Shown piece by piece: positions 41,610-50,820 of a stretch of 64,000 nucleotides of DNA. The stretch comes from UBA4312 sp002394635. GTDB taxonomy: Bacteria; Bacillota_I; Bacilli_A; Erysipelotrichales; Erysipelotrichaceae. The notes under the pieces were generated by a model. The model was not told the DNA's origin and made no database searches. It saw only the letters and a program-made list of their open reading frames with translations. Within the stretch, counting starts at the first letter, position 1. The number at the start of each line of letters is the position of its first letter. The position numbers and the translations under genes are program-made. The stretch spans positions 1 to 64,000 of the forward strand of contig CAMNHO010000006.1 in the NCBI GenBank assembly GCA_946539765.1. Reading direction: 5' to 3'.

Positions 41610-41650
41610 ATACTAGCATATTTTATTTCTCAATGAAAATATGCTAGAAT
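41610..41650. promoter_or_regulatory. Divergent promoters within a perfect 12-bp inverted repeat
   Basis: CTAGCATATTTT (41613-41624) and AAAATATGCTAG (41636-41647) are perfect inverted repeats with an 11-nt centre. The right arm forms the extended -10 TGCTAGAAT (41642-41650) reading toward cvpA. The left arm forms the mirror-image TGCTAGTAT (-10 hexamer at 41610-41615) reading toward rnhC. The symmetry suggests shared regulation of the two transcripts. Confidence 0.5.
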
Positions 41651-41655
41651 AAGGC

Positions 41656-42159
41656 ATGACACTTAATACCAGCAACTATGAAATCTATGATTTGATCTTG
41701 CTTATTGTATGTTTATTCGTCATCATAAGAGGTTATCGAAGAGGCTTTTTGTACCAGGTTTACGGACTATTTGTAACTATCGGTTCCTATTTTGCGGCGG
41801 CTTTTTTTTATGATAAGATGAGCATCGCCTATCCTTTAACGCAGATTCCTTTGATTGGGTCTCTGGGTGGTGTGCTGGATCGGGTCCTTTGGTTTGTAAT
41901 TTTACTGATTGGTGTTCGCTGGCTTTTGTTCTTGCTTCGAAAACTTTTTTTCCACGCACAAGGAAAGCAGCCGACGCCTGTATCTGTTTTGAACCGGCTG
42001 GCCGGATTGATCTTTGGTATCATAGAGGCGGTCGTATTGGTTGTGATCGTATTTGCTTTTTGTCAACTTCCCTTTGTGGAGAACGGAAAAGAATATAAAG
42101 AAATCAGCATATTTACTATAGTAGAAAAACAAATAGTAGAAAGGTTTAACTTTTTATGA
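41656..42159 (+). CDS. CvpA-family membrane protein
   Basis: 167 aa with four hydrophobic helices, matching the CvpA/colicin V production family (PF02674). It begins with a hydrophobic helix IYDLILLIVCLFVIIRGYRRG, typical of the family. It sits directly before mutS2, as in many Bacillota, and overlaps it by four bases. No proper ribosome site is found. The -10-like TAGAAT ends only 5 bases before the ATG, so the mRNA may be leaderless. Confidence 0.85.
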   Translation: MTLNTSNYEIYDLILLIVCLFVIIRGYRRGFLYQVYGLFVTIGSYFAAAFFYDKMSIAYPLTQIPLIGSLGGVLDRVLWFVILLIGVRWLLFLLRKLFFHAQGKQPTPVSVLNRLAGLIFGIIEAVVLVVIVFAFCQLPFVENGKEYKEISIFTIVEKQIVERFNFL

Positions 42160-44480
42160 AACGAAATATGGATGAATTGATTGCCGAAAGCAATAAAGCT
42201 GTGGACTTCCATCGCGTATTGGAGCAAATTGCTCAATATGCTTCTTTTTCGTGTTCTAAACAGACAATTTTACAGGCTCGTCCTGATTTGACACTATTTG
42301 AAATTCGTCCATTGCTTGAAGGTACAAAAGAAGCTATGGCTTTTTTTCATAGCGGCTATGACCTGAATATGGGAGGATGCTCAGACATTTCAGAGAATAG
42401 TTTAAAAGCTCAGAAGCAAATGACATTGCTGCCTGTGGAATTGGTGGAAATCGCTCGTTTTTTGATGGCATGTAAGAATGTAATAAATGATTTGAAAGAG
42501 AAGCAGGTACCTTCTTTATGGGAGGTAGCTGTACAGATAGATGATCTGTCAAGGGTACGTACAACGATTGAAAACCAGATTGATGACCAAGGTCATATCC
42601 GCGATCATGCTACGGAACGTCTGGCTTCTTTGATCCGGCAGGAAAGTGAAGCCCGTTTCTCCTTACAAGACAAATGTCGTCAGTTCATACGATCACATGC
42701 AGATTCTTTGATGGAAACTGTAGCTACGAGCATGAACGGAAGAGTTTGTGTGCTTGTTAAAGCACAAGATAAAAATCGATTTGGCTCCATGATTCACGGA
42801 CAATCTTCTAGTGGGATGGCATTCTATGTCGAACCGAACGTATTGATTCCTTACAATAATCGACTTCAGTCTATTCAGGTAGAAATTGAAGAAGAAAAGC
42901 ATAAAATTTGTCGAAAGCTTTCTTTGATGGTAGGAAAACATACGGATATCCTACTATCTAACCTGGAAAATATAACCTGGATCGATGTTGCATTTACGAA
43001 AGCTAGATGGGCAATTGCCCATGACGGATGTATTCCTGTGTTCCATCAAATTGATCACAGTTTTCGTTTTGAGCATGCAGTGCATCCATTGCTTGATCCG
43101 GAAACGGCTGTTGCCAATTCTTACAGTTGTCGAAGTGACCAGTACTGTCTGATGATTTCCGGACCGAATATGGGTGGTAAAACAGTCACTTTAAAAACAA
43201 TCGGACTTTTCATGTTGCTAGCACACTGTGGTTTTCCGGTGGCGGCTCATGAAGCATTTGTTCCGTATTATGATTCACTATGGTTTAATATCGGAGACAA
43301 TCAGTCCATCGAAAACAATTTGTCTACTTTTTCGGGGCATATATCAGTAATTAGTGAAATATGTCAAAAAGCCGATGAGCACTCTTTTATTCTCCTGGAT
43401 GAATTGGGAAATGGTACGGATCCTTTGGAAGGATGTAGCCTGGCTATTGCAATCCTTGAATATTTAATAGAGAAAAAATGCACAGTGATCACTACAACCC
43501 ATTACAATCAGGTCAAAACGTTTGGAAAGACACATCCTCATGTATTAGTATCGAGTGTAGAATTTGACAGTGAAACACTGCAACCTACATATCGGTATAT
43601 TCCGGGTATCAGTGGAGCATCCTATGCTTTATCGATTGCAGCACAATATCATTTAGATGCTTCCATCTTGAAAAGAGCAGAAGCTTTAAAAGAAGCGAAT
43701 ACTTCAGAAACGGAACGCAAAATCAAAGAATTGGAAACAATGCAGGAACAAGTTCGCAGAAAACAGGAACGTTTTGAACAGTTGATCCAGGATGCTCACA
43801 GAGTTCAGAAGGAAGCTTACGAACAGAAGCAGCAGATTGAAGAGAAGAAAAAACAGATAGATCAGGAATATGAAGAAGAGTTGCAGGAAATGCTGGAACA
43901 GAAGCGAGCGCAAGCCCAGCAGATCATTGTTCAACTGAAACAGCAGAAATCCGGAAAGATGCACGAGCATATAGAAAAGCTGCATGAAATCAATAATCTG
44001 GGTTCATACAGAGAAGTAGAAACTGAGTCAGCAGATGAAACGATTAATATCGGAGATTATGTTCAGATCAAAGACTTAAATACACATGGGGAAGTTTTGG
44101 AAATCCGCAGAAAAGAAGCAACGGTCCTGGTTAACGGAATGAAAATGAAGATTAAAATGAATCGTTTGCGAAAGATCAATCGTCCTAAACCGGTAAAACA
44201 AGTGCATTCGACAAAAATTGAACGATCGTTTACCAGGTTTCCTCTGGAATTAAATTTAATTGGCATGCGGGTAAGCGAAGCGCTTGAAACGTTGGATCAT
44301 TACCTGGACAGTGCTATTGTCAATCACGCAAACCAAGTTCGTATTATTCACGGAATGGGAACCGGTGCACTACGGGCAGCTATATGGAAGGAACTGGACA
44401 AGCACCCGAATGTAAAATCAAAAACAAGTGCAGGGCCGTCAGATGGAGGGTTGGGGGCCACAATAGTTATATTAAAGTAG
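42156..44480 (+). CDS. mutS2: Endonuclease/recombination suppressor MutS2
   Basis: 774 aa. The MutS-type ATPase has Walker A SGPNMGGKT (about 333-341) and Walker B SFILLDELGNGTDP. A long Glu/Gln/Lys-rich coiled coil spans about 505-605. A C-terminal Smr domain (about 695-774) has LNLIGMRVSEALETLDHYL and HGMGTGALR; the usual LDLHG is LNLIG here. MutS2 suppresses recombination or rescues collided ribosomes rather than repairing mismatches. Normal length, coupled to cvpA and followed 6 bases later by uvrC. Confidence 0.94.
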   Translation: MKRNMDELIAESNKAVDFHRVLEQIAQYASFSCSKQTILQARPDLTLFEIRPLLEGTKEAMAFFHSGYDLNMGGCSDISENSLKAQKQMTLLPVELVEIARFLMACKNVINDLKEKQVPSLWEVAVQIDDLSRVRTTIENQIDDQGHIRDHATERLASLIRQESEARFSLQDKCRQFIRSHADSLMETVATSMNGRVCVLVKAQDKNRFGSMIHGQSSSGMAFYVEPNVLIPYNNRLQSIQVEIEEEKHKICRKLSLMVGKHTDILLSNLENITWIDVAFTKARWAIAHDGCIPVFHQIDHSFRFEHAVHPLLDPETAVANSYSCRSDQYCLMISGPNMGGKTVTLKTIGLFMLLAHCGFPVAAHEAFVPYYDSLWFNIGDNQSIENNLSTFSGHISVISEICQKADEHSFILLDELGNGTDPLEGCSLAIAILEYLIEKKCTVITTTHYNQVKTFGKTHPHVLVSSVEFDSETLQPTYRYIPGISGASYALSIAAQYHLDASILKRAEALKEANTSETERKIKELETMQEQVRRKQERFEQLIQDAHRVQKEAYEQKQQIEEKKKQIDQEYEEELQEMLEQKRAQAQQIIVQLKQQKSGKMHEHIEKLHEINNLGSYREVETESADETINIGDYVQIKDLNTHGEVLEIRRKEATVLVNGMKMKIKMNRLRKINRPKPVKQVHSTKIERSFTRFPLELNLIGMRVSEALETLDHYLDSAIVNHANQVRIIHGMGTGALRAAIWKELDKHPNVKSKTSAGPSDGGLGATIVILK

Positions 44481-44486
44481 GAAAAT

Positions 44487-46262
44487 ATGGAAATCTCTAA
44501 ACATTTACAAGATAAACTGGCTTTATTGCCTGAACAACCGGGATGCTACATTATGAAAGATGAGCATCAGAATATACTCTATGTTGGGAAAGCAAAGATT
44601 CTCAAGAATCGTGTTCGCAGCTATTTTCATGGTGCTCATGACTTTAAAACGACGCGTCTAGTTGAAAGGATCCGTGACTTTGAGTTCATCGTTACCGATT
44701 CGGAAAAAGAATCTTTATTGCTTGAAATCAACTTGATCAAAAAACACCACCCGCCTTTTAATATCATGCTGATGGATGATTCATCATATCCTTATATCGT
44801 CATAAGCAACGAACCTTTTTTTACAGTTCGTACGACCAGAAATGTTAAAAATAAGAGGAATACATATTTTGGACCATATCCCAGCGCTCAAAGTGCATCT
44901 GAAATAGTGAAACTGATCAATCAGATTTATCCGATACGCAAATGCAACCATATCGGAAAACAAGCCTGCTTATACTATCATATGCATCAATGTCTCGCTC
45001 CTTGTATTCACGAAATCGAACCGGATGTCATGAAAGAGTACCGGGCACAGATTTTGCGCTTTTTAAAAGGAGATGCCAAAGAGATATTGGAGAAATTGAA
45101 TCAACGAATGCAAACAGCTAGTGAAAACTTACAATTTGAGAAAGCACAGGAACTACTAGATCAGATCCGTTCAGTTGAACATGTGATGGAAAAGCAGAAA
45201 ATCGATTTCAAGGACCAGAAGAACCGTGATGTCTTTGGTTATTACGAAGATAAGGGATACATTTCTTTTCAAGGATTCTTTATTCGGGAAGGCAAGCTTT
45301 TGGAGCGAACATTGTCTGTTGCACCAATCTATGAAGATACGATGGAGGCTTTCGTAAGCTTTATTTTGCAATATTATGATCATAATGTAGTACCTAGGGA
45401 AATACTGGTGCCGGAGGGAACTCCATGTGACATTCTGACCCAGGCGCTGGAAACCAAGATCCGTATTCCGAAAAGAGGCGAAAAAAAACGCCTGCTGGAT
45501 TTGGTTACCAAAAATGCTAAAACAGCGCATGAGCAAAAATTTCAGCTTGTATTTCGGAAGAATAAACAGTTGGAACTGGCAAACCAGCAGCTGGAACGCA
45601 TATTTATGGCTCCGATCCATACGGTCGAGCTTTTTGATAATTCCCACATTTCCGGTACATTTAATGTAAGCGGTCTTGTTGTTTTTGTTGACGGAAAGCC
45701 AGATAAGAATCAATATCGACATTATAAACTCGATGGGTATCGTTCTGATTTGGACAGTATGAAGGAAGTAGTCTATCGACGATATTTCCGTTTGTTAAAA
45801 GAGAAAAAACCGATGCCGGATCTATTGCTGGTCGATGGGGGTGCACTGCAAATCCAGGCAGCATGCGAGATTCGCGATCTTTTACAGCTGGACCTTCGTA
45901 TTGCCGGATTGGTAAAAGATGACAAACATAGTACAAGAGCTTTGATGAATGATCAGCTGGAGGAAATTGAATTGGATAAGGAATCCAGTCTATTTTTTCT
46001 GTTGACACGAATGCAGGATGAAGTCCATCGCTTTGCAATTTCCTATCATCGTAAGCTTCGAGGACAAAACATGACAAAATCAATTCTTGATACGGTAGAA
46101 GGAATTGGCCCTAAACGAAAAAAGAAGTTGATGAATCATTTTAAAAGTATAAAAAAGATGAAACAAGCAAGCGTCGAACAATTGGAACAAGTGGTTCCTA
46201 AAGAAGTGGCTGAACGCTTATATCGTCGTTTCCATGAAAATGAACAAAAGGATATGTTATAA
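44487..46262 (+). CDS. uvrC: Excinuclease ABC subunit C
   Basis: 591 aa. The N-terminal GIY-YIG nuclease (PGCYIMKDEHQNILYVGKAK, about 17-36) is followed by a UVR motif (about 200-235). An RNase H-like C-terminal nuclease (VELFDNSHISGTFNVSGLVVFVDG, DLLLVDGG) and helix-hairpin-helix motifs at the end (LDTVEGIGPKRKKKLMNHF) complete it. It makes both incisions in nucleotide excision repair with UvrA and UvrB, which are not in the window. Confidence 0.95.
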   Translation: MEISKHLQDKLALLPEQPGCYIMKDEHQNILYVGKAKILKNRVRSYFHGAHDFKTTRLVERIRDFEFIVTDSEKESLLLEINLIKKHHPPFNIMLMDDSSYPYIVISNEPFFTVRTTRNVKNKRNTYFGPYPSAQSASEIVKLINQIYPIRKCNHIGKQACLYYHMHQCLAPCIHEIEPDVMKEYRAQILRFLKGDAKEILEKLNQRMQTASENLQFEKAQELLDQIRSVEHVMEKQKIDFKDQKNRDVFGYYEDKGYISFQGFFIREGKLLERTLSVAPIYEDTMEAFVSFILQYYDHNVVPREILVPEGTPCDILTQALETKIRIPKRGEKKRLLDLVTKNAKTAHEQKFQLVFRKNKQLELANQQLERIFMAPIHTVELFDNSHISGTFNVSGLVVFVDGKPDKNQYRHYKLDGYRSDLDSMKEVVYRRYFRLLKEKKPMPDLLLVDGGALQIQAACEIRDLLQLDLRIAGLVKDDKHSTRALMNDQLEEIELDKESSLFFLLTRMQDEVHRFAISYHRKLRGQNMTKSILDTVEGIGPKRKKKLMNHFKSIKKMKQASVEQLEQVVPKEVAERLYRRFHENEQKDML

Positions 46263-46282
46263 TCTTTGCGAGGACATTTAAC

Positions 46283-47326
46283 GTGAATAAAGTATTAGTA
46301 ATCCGAGTATGTATCATCCTTATCTGTTTGGCTATTACTGCAGGATGTTACTGGCATATGAATCAGTCATACGATCCGTTATCCCGATACCCTTATGTTA
46401 CGGAAGGAAACCGTCCACGTATCCTGAAATATCTGGATAATGATGACATTGACTATCTGATTTCGCAAAAACTTCAGCCTCGTGAATTTTTGGACTTTGT
46501 TGATGTGGATGGCTTTGATATACATTATTCAAAGTACTATTATACATGTAAAAAAACACAGAAAACAGACAATGAATACATTGTGAATTTTGTGAATAAA
46601 TATAAATCGTTTTTTAATCAAAAACAGTTGGAATCTTTACTGAAATATTATACATATGCAGATCTTACGACGTTTTATGAAAATGATAAAGCAATATATC
46701 CGGATCTTGTATTGGAAAGCGATCCATCCGGTAAGTATTTAATACTGGATATGAATCATTCAGTGTATAATTATCATCCTGAGAATCTGGAGAATGTTGA
46801 TTCTGTCGTGGTAAGGGAAGAGATGACCGATGATTTAAAAGACATGCGAGCAAAATATGAATCCATGATTGAGGATCAAACAATGAAGTTCCATAATGGA
46901 TACATAAGCTATGACCAGATCAATGAAGAATATTTGGAACTGACAGATATCTATGATACAGAAGTAATGGATCTGTTTTTTCTGCCGGCTGGACGCAACG
47001 AATTACAACTAGGATATACCGTGGTTTTGGAAGAAGCCGCACTTTGGCAGGATGCATGTATCCATGCGATCGACGAGGATGGAATGATCGATTACGAGAC
47101 CGTTCTGCAGAACATGACACCGGAACAAACGGAACTGATCGGCTGGATCGAGGAAAATGCATATCAGTTTGGGTTTGTAATCCGTTATCCGCAAGAAAAA
47201 GAGGAAATAACCGGGCATGGATATCAACCTTATGTATTGCGATACGTCGGAAAAAAAGCAGCGAAAAAAATGCAAAAAGATAAGCTGACCATGGAAGAAA
47301 TGAATTTTGAAAAGGGAAACTATTAA
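46283..47326 (+). CDS. VanY/M15B-like protein that has lost its zinc ligands (pseudo-carboxypeptidase)
   Basis: 347 aa with an N-terminal anchor or signal (VLVIRVCIILICLAITAGC; the Cys may be a lipobox). The C-terminal ~150 residues match VanY-type D,D-carboxypeptidases: IEENAYQFGFVIRYPQEKEEITG and LRYVGKKAAKKM. Family motif SEHQTGLAFDI reads NELQLGYTVVL (zinc His to Leu, Asp to Val). YEPWHIRYVG reads YQPYVLRYVG (catalytic Glu to Gln, zinc His to Val). All zinc and catalytic residues are therefore replaced while the fold motifs persist. A peptidoglycan-binding or regulatory pseudoenzyme is likely. GTG start. Confidence 0.8.
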   Translation: MNKVLVIRVCIILICLAITAGCYWHMNQSYDPLSRYPYVTEGNRPRILKYLDNDDIDYLISQKLQPREFLDFVDVDGFDIHYSKYYYTCKKTQKTDNEYIVNFVNKYKSFFNQKQLESLLKYYTYADLTTFYENDKAIYPDLVLESDPSGKYLILDMNHSVYNYHPENLENVDSVVVREEMTDDLKDMRAKYESMIEDQTMKFHNGYISYDQINEEYLELTDIYDTEVMDLFFLPAGRNELQLGYTVVLEEAALWQDACIHAIDEDGMIDYETVLQNMTPEQTELIGWIEENAYQFGFVIRYPQEKEEITGHGYQPYVLRYVGKKAAKKMQKDKLTMEEMNFEKGNY

Positions 47327-47336
47327 GGAGGGGGCT

Positions 47337-47831
47337 ATGCGTCTGATCATTGCAAGTGATTCACATGGAAGTAATACAATTCTGAATGAACTTTTTCAGA
47401 AACACCCGGAAGCGGCTTATTATCTTCATTGTGGTGATTTATGCGATGATCCACGTTATTTTCCTGATTGGATCGTTGTTCGAGGGAATAATGATTATTA
47501 TGGAAGATTTCAAGATCAGATTTGTTTTCCTGTCAAAGGACATAAAATATTTATGATCCATTCTCACCGATGTGCTTATTTTCATAGAGAGGATCAGTTA
47601 GTTTCGCTTGCGAAACAAAATGATTGTGATATTGTATGTTACGGGCATACCCATCGTCCTAAGATTGAAATGCGCAAAGATGTGTTGTTGATCAATCCGG
47701 GGTCTGTTACATTGCCAAGGGGTGGATTACCGAGAAGCTATGCAATTCTGGATGTTGACGAACAATCGGTACAGGCAGACATTATTTTTCTGGAAACAGA
47801 CCAGGAGGATATGGACTTGTTCGCAAGATAA
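47337..47831 (+). CDS. YfcE/MJ0936-family metallophosphoesterase
   Basis: 164 aa. Metal motifs: SDSHG (about 8-12), HCGDLCDD, RGNND, HSH and GHTHRP. These small calcineurin-like enzymes hydrolyse phosphodiesters in vitro; the physiological substrate is uncertain. ATG 47337 follows AAGGAGGGGG; the upstream in-frame ATG at 47307 lies inside the previous gene. Probably co-transcribed with the VanY-like gene. Confidence 0.9.
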   Translation: MRLIIASDSHGSNTILNELFQKHPEAAYYLHCGDLCDDPRYFPDWIVVRGNNDYYGRFQDQICFPVKGHKIFMIHSHRCAYFHREDQLVSLAKQNDCDIVCYGHTHRPKIEMRKDVLLINPGSVTLPRGGLPRSYAILDVDEQSVQADIIFLETDQEDMDLFAR

Positions 47832-47855
47832 AAAAACAGCCTTTACGAGGCTGTT
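47829..47855 (-). terminator. Intrinsic terminator of tRNA-Arg
   Basis: AACAGCCT / AGGCTGTT with a 5-nt loop runs on the minus strand into a T tract. It also lies just after the phosphoesterase stop. Confidence 0.75.
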
Positions 47856-47864
47856 ATGATCAAA

Positions 47865-47941
47865 TGGCGTCCTCTGAGGGATTCGAACCCCCGACCGATC
47901 GCTTAGAAGGCGATTGCTCTATCCAACTGAGCTAAGAGGAC
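47865..47941 (-). tRNA. tRNA-Arg (anticodon TCT)
   Basis: 77 bases with encoded CCA. The acceptor stem GTCCTCT / AGAGGAC is perfect. The anticodon loop CTTCTAA gives TCT, reading AGA/AGG. The T loop is TTCGAAT. Confidence 0.96.
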
Positions 47942-47992
47942 AGCACAGTTATTTTATCAAAAACAATTTCTAATTTCAATGGGGAATAAAAA

Positions 47993-48760
47993 ATGGAAAA
48001 AAAAGGATATAAATTTGCTGGATGGTATGTCGACCCGGAGAGAAAAAAGAGAGTCAATCCGGGTGGAATTTTACCAAGAGTTACAACTTTATACGATAAA
48101 TGGGTACCCATATGGTACCCGATACTATATCAGCTGAACGGGGGCGTAAATTCTAGAAAAAACCCTCGTTTTGTCAGTGCCGAATCCAGGGAGGTCGTAT
48201 TGGAACCGGCGCGTAAGAAGGATATGCGCTTTAAAGAGTGGACAATGGATGGAAAACCGGTTACGAGTGTACCGGGTGGATTGACAGAGCCTGTCATGCT
48301 AGTAGCGCATTTTGTTTCTACACCGATCGTTTCTTTTGAATCCAACGGAGGAGGACGTTTGAATTCTATTGCTGCCTTTCCGGATGGGACCCTGCCACCA
48401 ATTCTGATACCGATGCGTATTGGCTATTCTTTTCAGGGATGGTACTGGGATCCGAGATTTCTGTTTCCGTATGACCATAGCCAGATCATTCATGAGTCTT
48501 GTACATTATATGCAAAATGGGAATTGTTGACATATACGATCACCTATAATACGGATGGAGGGTATCATGCCCGAAGCAATCCATCGACATATACTTTCGA
48601 AGATTCGACCATTATATTTAAACCGGCTTATAAGAAAGGATATGAATTTATAGGCTGGTACAACGAAAGAGGACGAAAAACCGAGTTTATTCGGAAAAAA
48701 TCAGTAGGTGACAGAGTGCTTACAGCTCGTTTTAAAAAGAAGGAAATCAATGAATCGTGA
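47993..48760 (+). CDS. InlB B-repeat/Flg_new repeat protein fragment without signal peptide
   Basis: 255 aa made of about three and a half Listeria-Bacteroides (InlB B-type) repeats: KGYKFAGWYVD, MRFKEWTMDG, IGYSFQGWYWD and KGYEFIGWYNE mark each repeat, and DGGYHARSNPSTYTF begins the last. It starts in the middle of a repeat, with no signal peptide, and an in-frame stop lies two codons before the ATG. Such repeats normally sit on secreted surface proteins, so this may be the tail of a broken adhesin next to tRNA-Arg. A weak GGGGA site precedes the ATG, so it could still be translated. Confidence 0.65.
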   Translation: MEKKGYKFAGWYVDPERKKRVNPGGILPRVTTLYDKWVPIWYPILYQLNGGVNSRKNPRFVSAESREVVLEPARKKDMRFKEWTMDGKPVTSVPGGLTEPVMLVAHFVSTPIVSFESNGGGRLNSIAAFPDGTLPPILIPMRIGYSFQGWYWDPRFLFPYDHSQIIHESCTLYAKWELLTYTITYNTDGGYHARSNPSTYTFEDSTIIFKPAYKKGYEFIGWYNERGRKTEFIRKKSVGDRVLTARFKKKEINES

Positions 48761-48771
48761 TTGATTGATTA

Positions 48772-48799
48772 TTGAAATCCTTTATGATAAACTTATAAT
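48772..48799 (+). promoter_or_regulatory. Promoter of the DUF3196-tig unit
   Basis: TTGAAA, a 16-bp spacer, TATAAT (perfect -10 at 48794-48799), 18 bases before the GTG start. Confidence 0.65.
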
Positions 48800-48817
48800 G
48801 TTTCGCTAGGAGGATAT

Positions 48818-49540
48818 GTGAATTCATATTATCAATCGCTTCTTGAACAAATATCGAAAGAGATAGGAGAAAATCATTTTGAAGCCGCTTTACAGCTGAT
48901 CGATGAAGAATTGAGCATGCCGTATGTACCGGCAGAGATTGAAAAGCCTTTAAGGGATTACCGTCAGATTTGCCTGGAAGAACTGCCTCAGCCGGAAAAA
49001 GTACCGGATCTGGAAAGTCTGATCCAGGGAAATCAGTCACAGCAGGAGTTGGCGGTGATGCATCTTTCCAAAATGAATTTAAGGATGTACAGCAATGAAG
49101 TGCAGACACTATTGGATTCTACATACTTACTGGATGAAATAAAAGGAGAATTGATTGAAAGCTTGATGGAGCAGAAAATCGATACACCTTATCATATAAA
49201 GAAATCCGGCTTGGAGATTACATTTATTCCAAGTGCAATCCGTATGACGGATGAAGATGATACGGTAATTCAGATCCAGCAGCTGTTTGATGACTGGTTT
49301 TCCAATGATAATCCGACATTTTGCCGGTTCTGTCATCGATTGCTGAAGCAGGAGATTCTAGAAAATCGACCGTTCGATTTTGAAGAACTGGATCCAAGAG
49401 CAATTGCAAAGTCAATTGTCAGATTGGTAAGCGAAGCGTTCGGTCAACTAGATGAGTTTACGGTATTTTCCGAAAAAAAAGGACTGCAGGATGTTGCGGA
49501 ACAGCCGCTTTTGATTGAAAGACGAGGAGAAGAATCATGA
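48818..49540 (+). CDS. DUF3196-like protein upstream of trigger factor
   Basis: 240 aa, acidic, helical. The N-terminal part (YQSLLEQISKEIGENHFEAALQLIDEELSMPYVP) resembles the DUF3196 family found next to tig in Erysipelotrichia and mollicute relatives; function unknown. TPR-like features suggest protein binding, and the link to trigger factor suggests a role near the ribosome (inference). The GTG start at 48818 has AGGAGG 5 bases upstream. It overlaps tig by four bases. Confidence 0.75.
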   Translation: MNSYYQSLLEQISKEIGENHFEAALQLIDEELSMPYVPAEIEKPLRDYRQICLEELPQPEKVPDLESLIQGNQSQQELAVMHLSKMNLRMYSNEVQTLLDSTYLLDEIKGELIESLMEQKIDTPYHIKKSGLEITFIPSAIRMTDEDDTVIQIQQLFDDWFSNDNPTFCRFCHRLLKQEILENRPFDFEELDPRAIAKSIVRLVSEAFGQLDEFTVFSEKKGLQDVAEQPLLIERRGEES

Positions 49541-50814
49541 AAACGAATTGGACTTTAAACGAGCATTCAGAAGGAACATTGGAAGTTGTAGTAGATGGAG
49601 ATTCCTGGAAAAAGGCGCAGAAAAAAGCATTTAACAATGTAAAGAAAAACATCAATGTAAAAGGCTTCCGTCAGGGACAAGTACCTGATGCATTGATCCG
49701 TCGACAGGTTTCTAAAGAATATATTTACGGACAGGCAGTGGATAGTATTGCCAATGAAGCATTAAGACAAGGTATTGATGAACATAACTTAGAAGTTGTA
49801 GCTCGTCCTACTTTGGATTACAAAGATGCCAACGATGAAAGCGTAACATTGACATTTGATATCGTTGTCATGCCGGAAGTAGAACTAGGTGAATACAAAG
49901 GCTTGGATATTCATAAAGTAGATGCAACTGTAACGGATGAAGACGTTGAAAATGAAATCAAAAATGTACAGAACCGCTATGCTGACTGGGTACTTCGTGA
50001 AGATGGCGAAGCAGCGCAGGACGGAGATGAAGTAACTATTGATTTCGTAGGTAAAGTAGACGGTGTTGCTTTTGATGGAGGTTCTGCTGAGAATTATCCT
50101 TTGGTGTTAGGATCTAATTCATTTATTCCTGGATTCGAAGCACAAGTTGTCGGTATGAAGACCAATGATGTAAAGGATGTAGAAGTTACATTCCCTGAAG
50201 ATTATCAAGCAAAGGATCTGGCTGGCAAAGACGCTGTATTTACTGTTACTGCACACGACATTAAATACAAAGAATTACCGGAAGTAAATGATGAACTGAT
50301 CAAAATGTTAAAGCGTGACGGAGTGGAGACACTGGAAAAATATAAAGAAGTCACACGTGAAGAACTGCAGAAAAGAAAAGAAAATGATGCAGAAGATGGA
50401 TTCAGTGCTGCCATTATCAATGCTGTTACAGCTAACGCAAAAGTAGATATTCCTCAGGCAATGATCGATGCTGAAGTTGAAGGTATGTATAATGACTTTG
50501 CTCGGCAGATGCAGAGTTCCGGATATACTTTGGAACAATACCTGAAAGCCACTTCTCAAACAGCTGATGCTATGAAAGCACAGATGGCTCCAGAAGCAGA
50601 AAGCCGTATCAAGTCCTCTCTTGTATTGAATGCAGTGGTCAAAGCTGAAAATATTGAAGTAACGGAAGAAGATATTGAAAACGAGTACAAAGAAATGTCT
50701 GATTTGTATTCCATGGAAGTGGATCAGATCCGTCGTTTATTGCCAGCTGAGAACATGAAGGATGATCTGGCTCAGAAAAAAGCATTAGAATTGATTAAAG
50801 CTAGTGTAAAGTAG
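49537..50814 (+). CDS. tig: Trigger factor chaperone
   Basis: 425 aa. The N-terminal ribosome-binding domain has the signature GFRQGQVPDALI. A central FKBP-type isomerase domain follows (about 150-245; DEVTIDFVGKVDGVAFDGGSAE). The helical C-terminal domain (about 250-425) cradles nascent chains. Normal length. Translationally coupled to the DUF3196 gene and ended by a terminator before lon. Confidence 0.96.
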   Translation: MKTNWTLNEHSEGTLEVVVDGDSWKKAQKKAFNNVKKNINVKGFRQGQVPDALIRRQVSKEYIYGQAVDSIANEALRQGIDEHNLEVVARPTLDYKDANDESVTLTFDIVVMPEVELGEYKGLDIHKVDATVTDEDVENEIKNVQNRYADWVLREDGEAAQDGDEVTIDFVGKVDGVAFDGGSAENYPLVLGSNSFIPGFEAQVVGMKTNDVKDVEVTFPEDYQAKDLAGKDAVFTVTAHDIKYKELPEVNDELIKMLKRDGVETLEKYKEVTREELQKRKENDAEDGFSAAIINAVTANAKVDIPQAMIDAEVEGMYNDFARQMQSSGYTLEQYLKATSQTADAMKAQMAPEAESRIKSSLVLNAVVKAENIEVTEEDIENEYKEMSDLYSMEVDQIRRLLPAENMKDDLAQKKALELIKASVK

Positions 50815-50820
50815 TAAACT

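Noticed and set aside
47337..47831. Terminator at 47829-47855 as the end of the phosphoesterase gene
   Set aside because: The T tract lies on the minus-strand side, so it primarily serves tRNA-Arg; the plus side lacks a T run.
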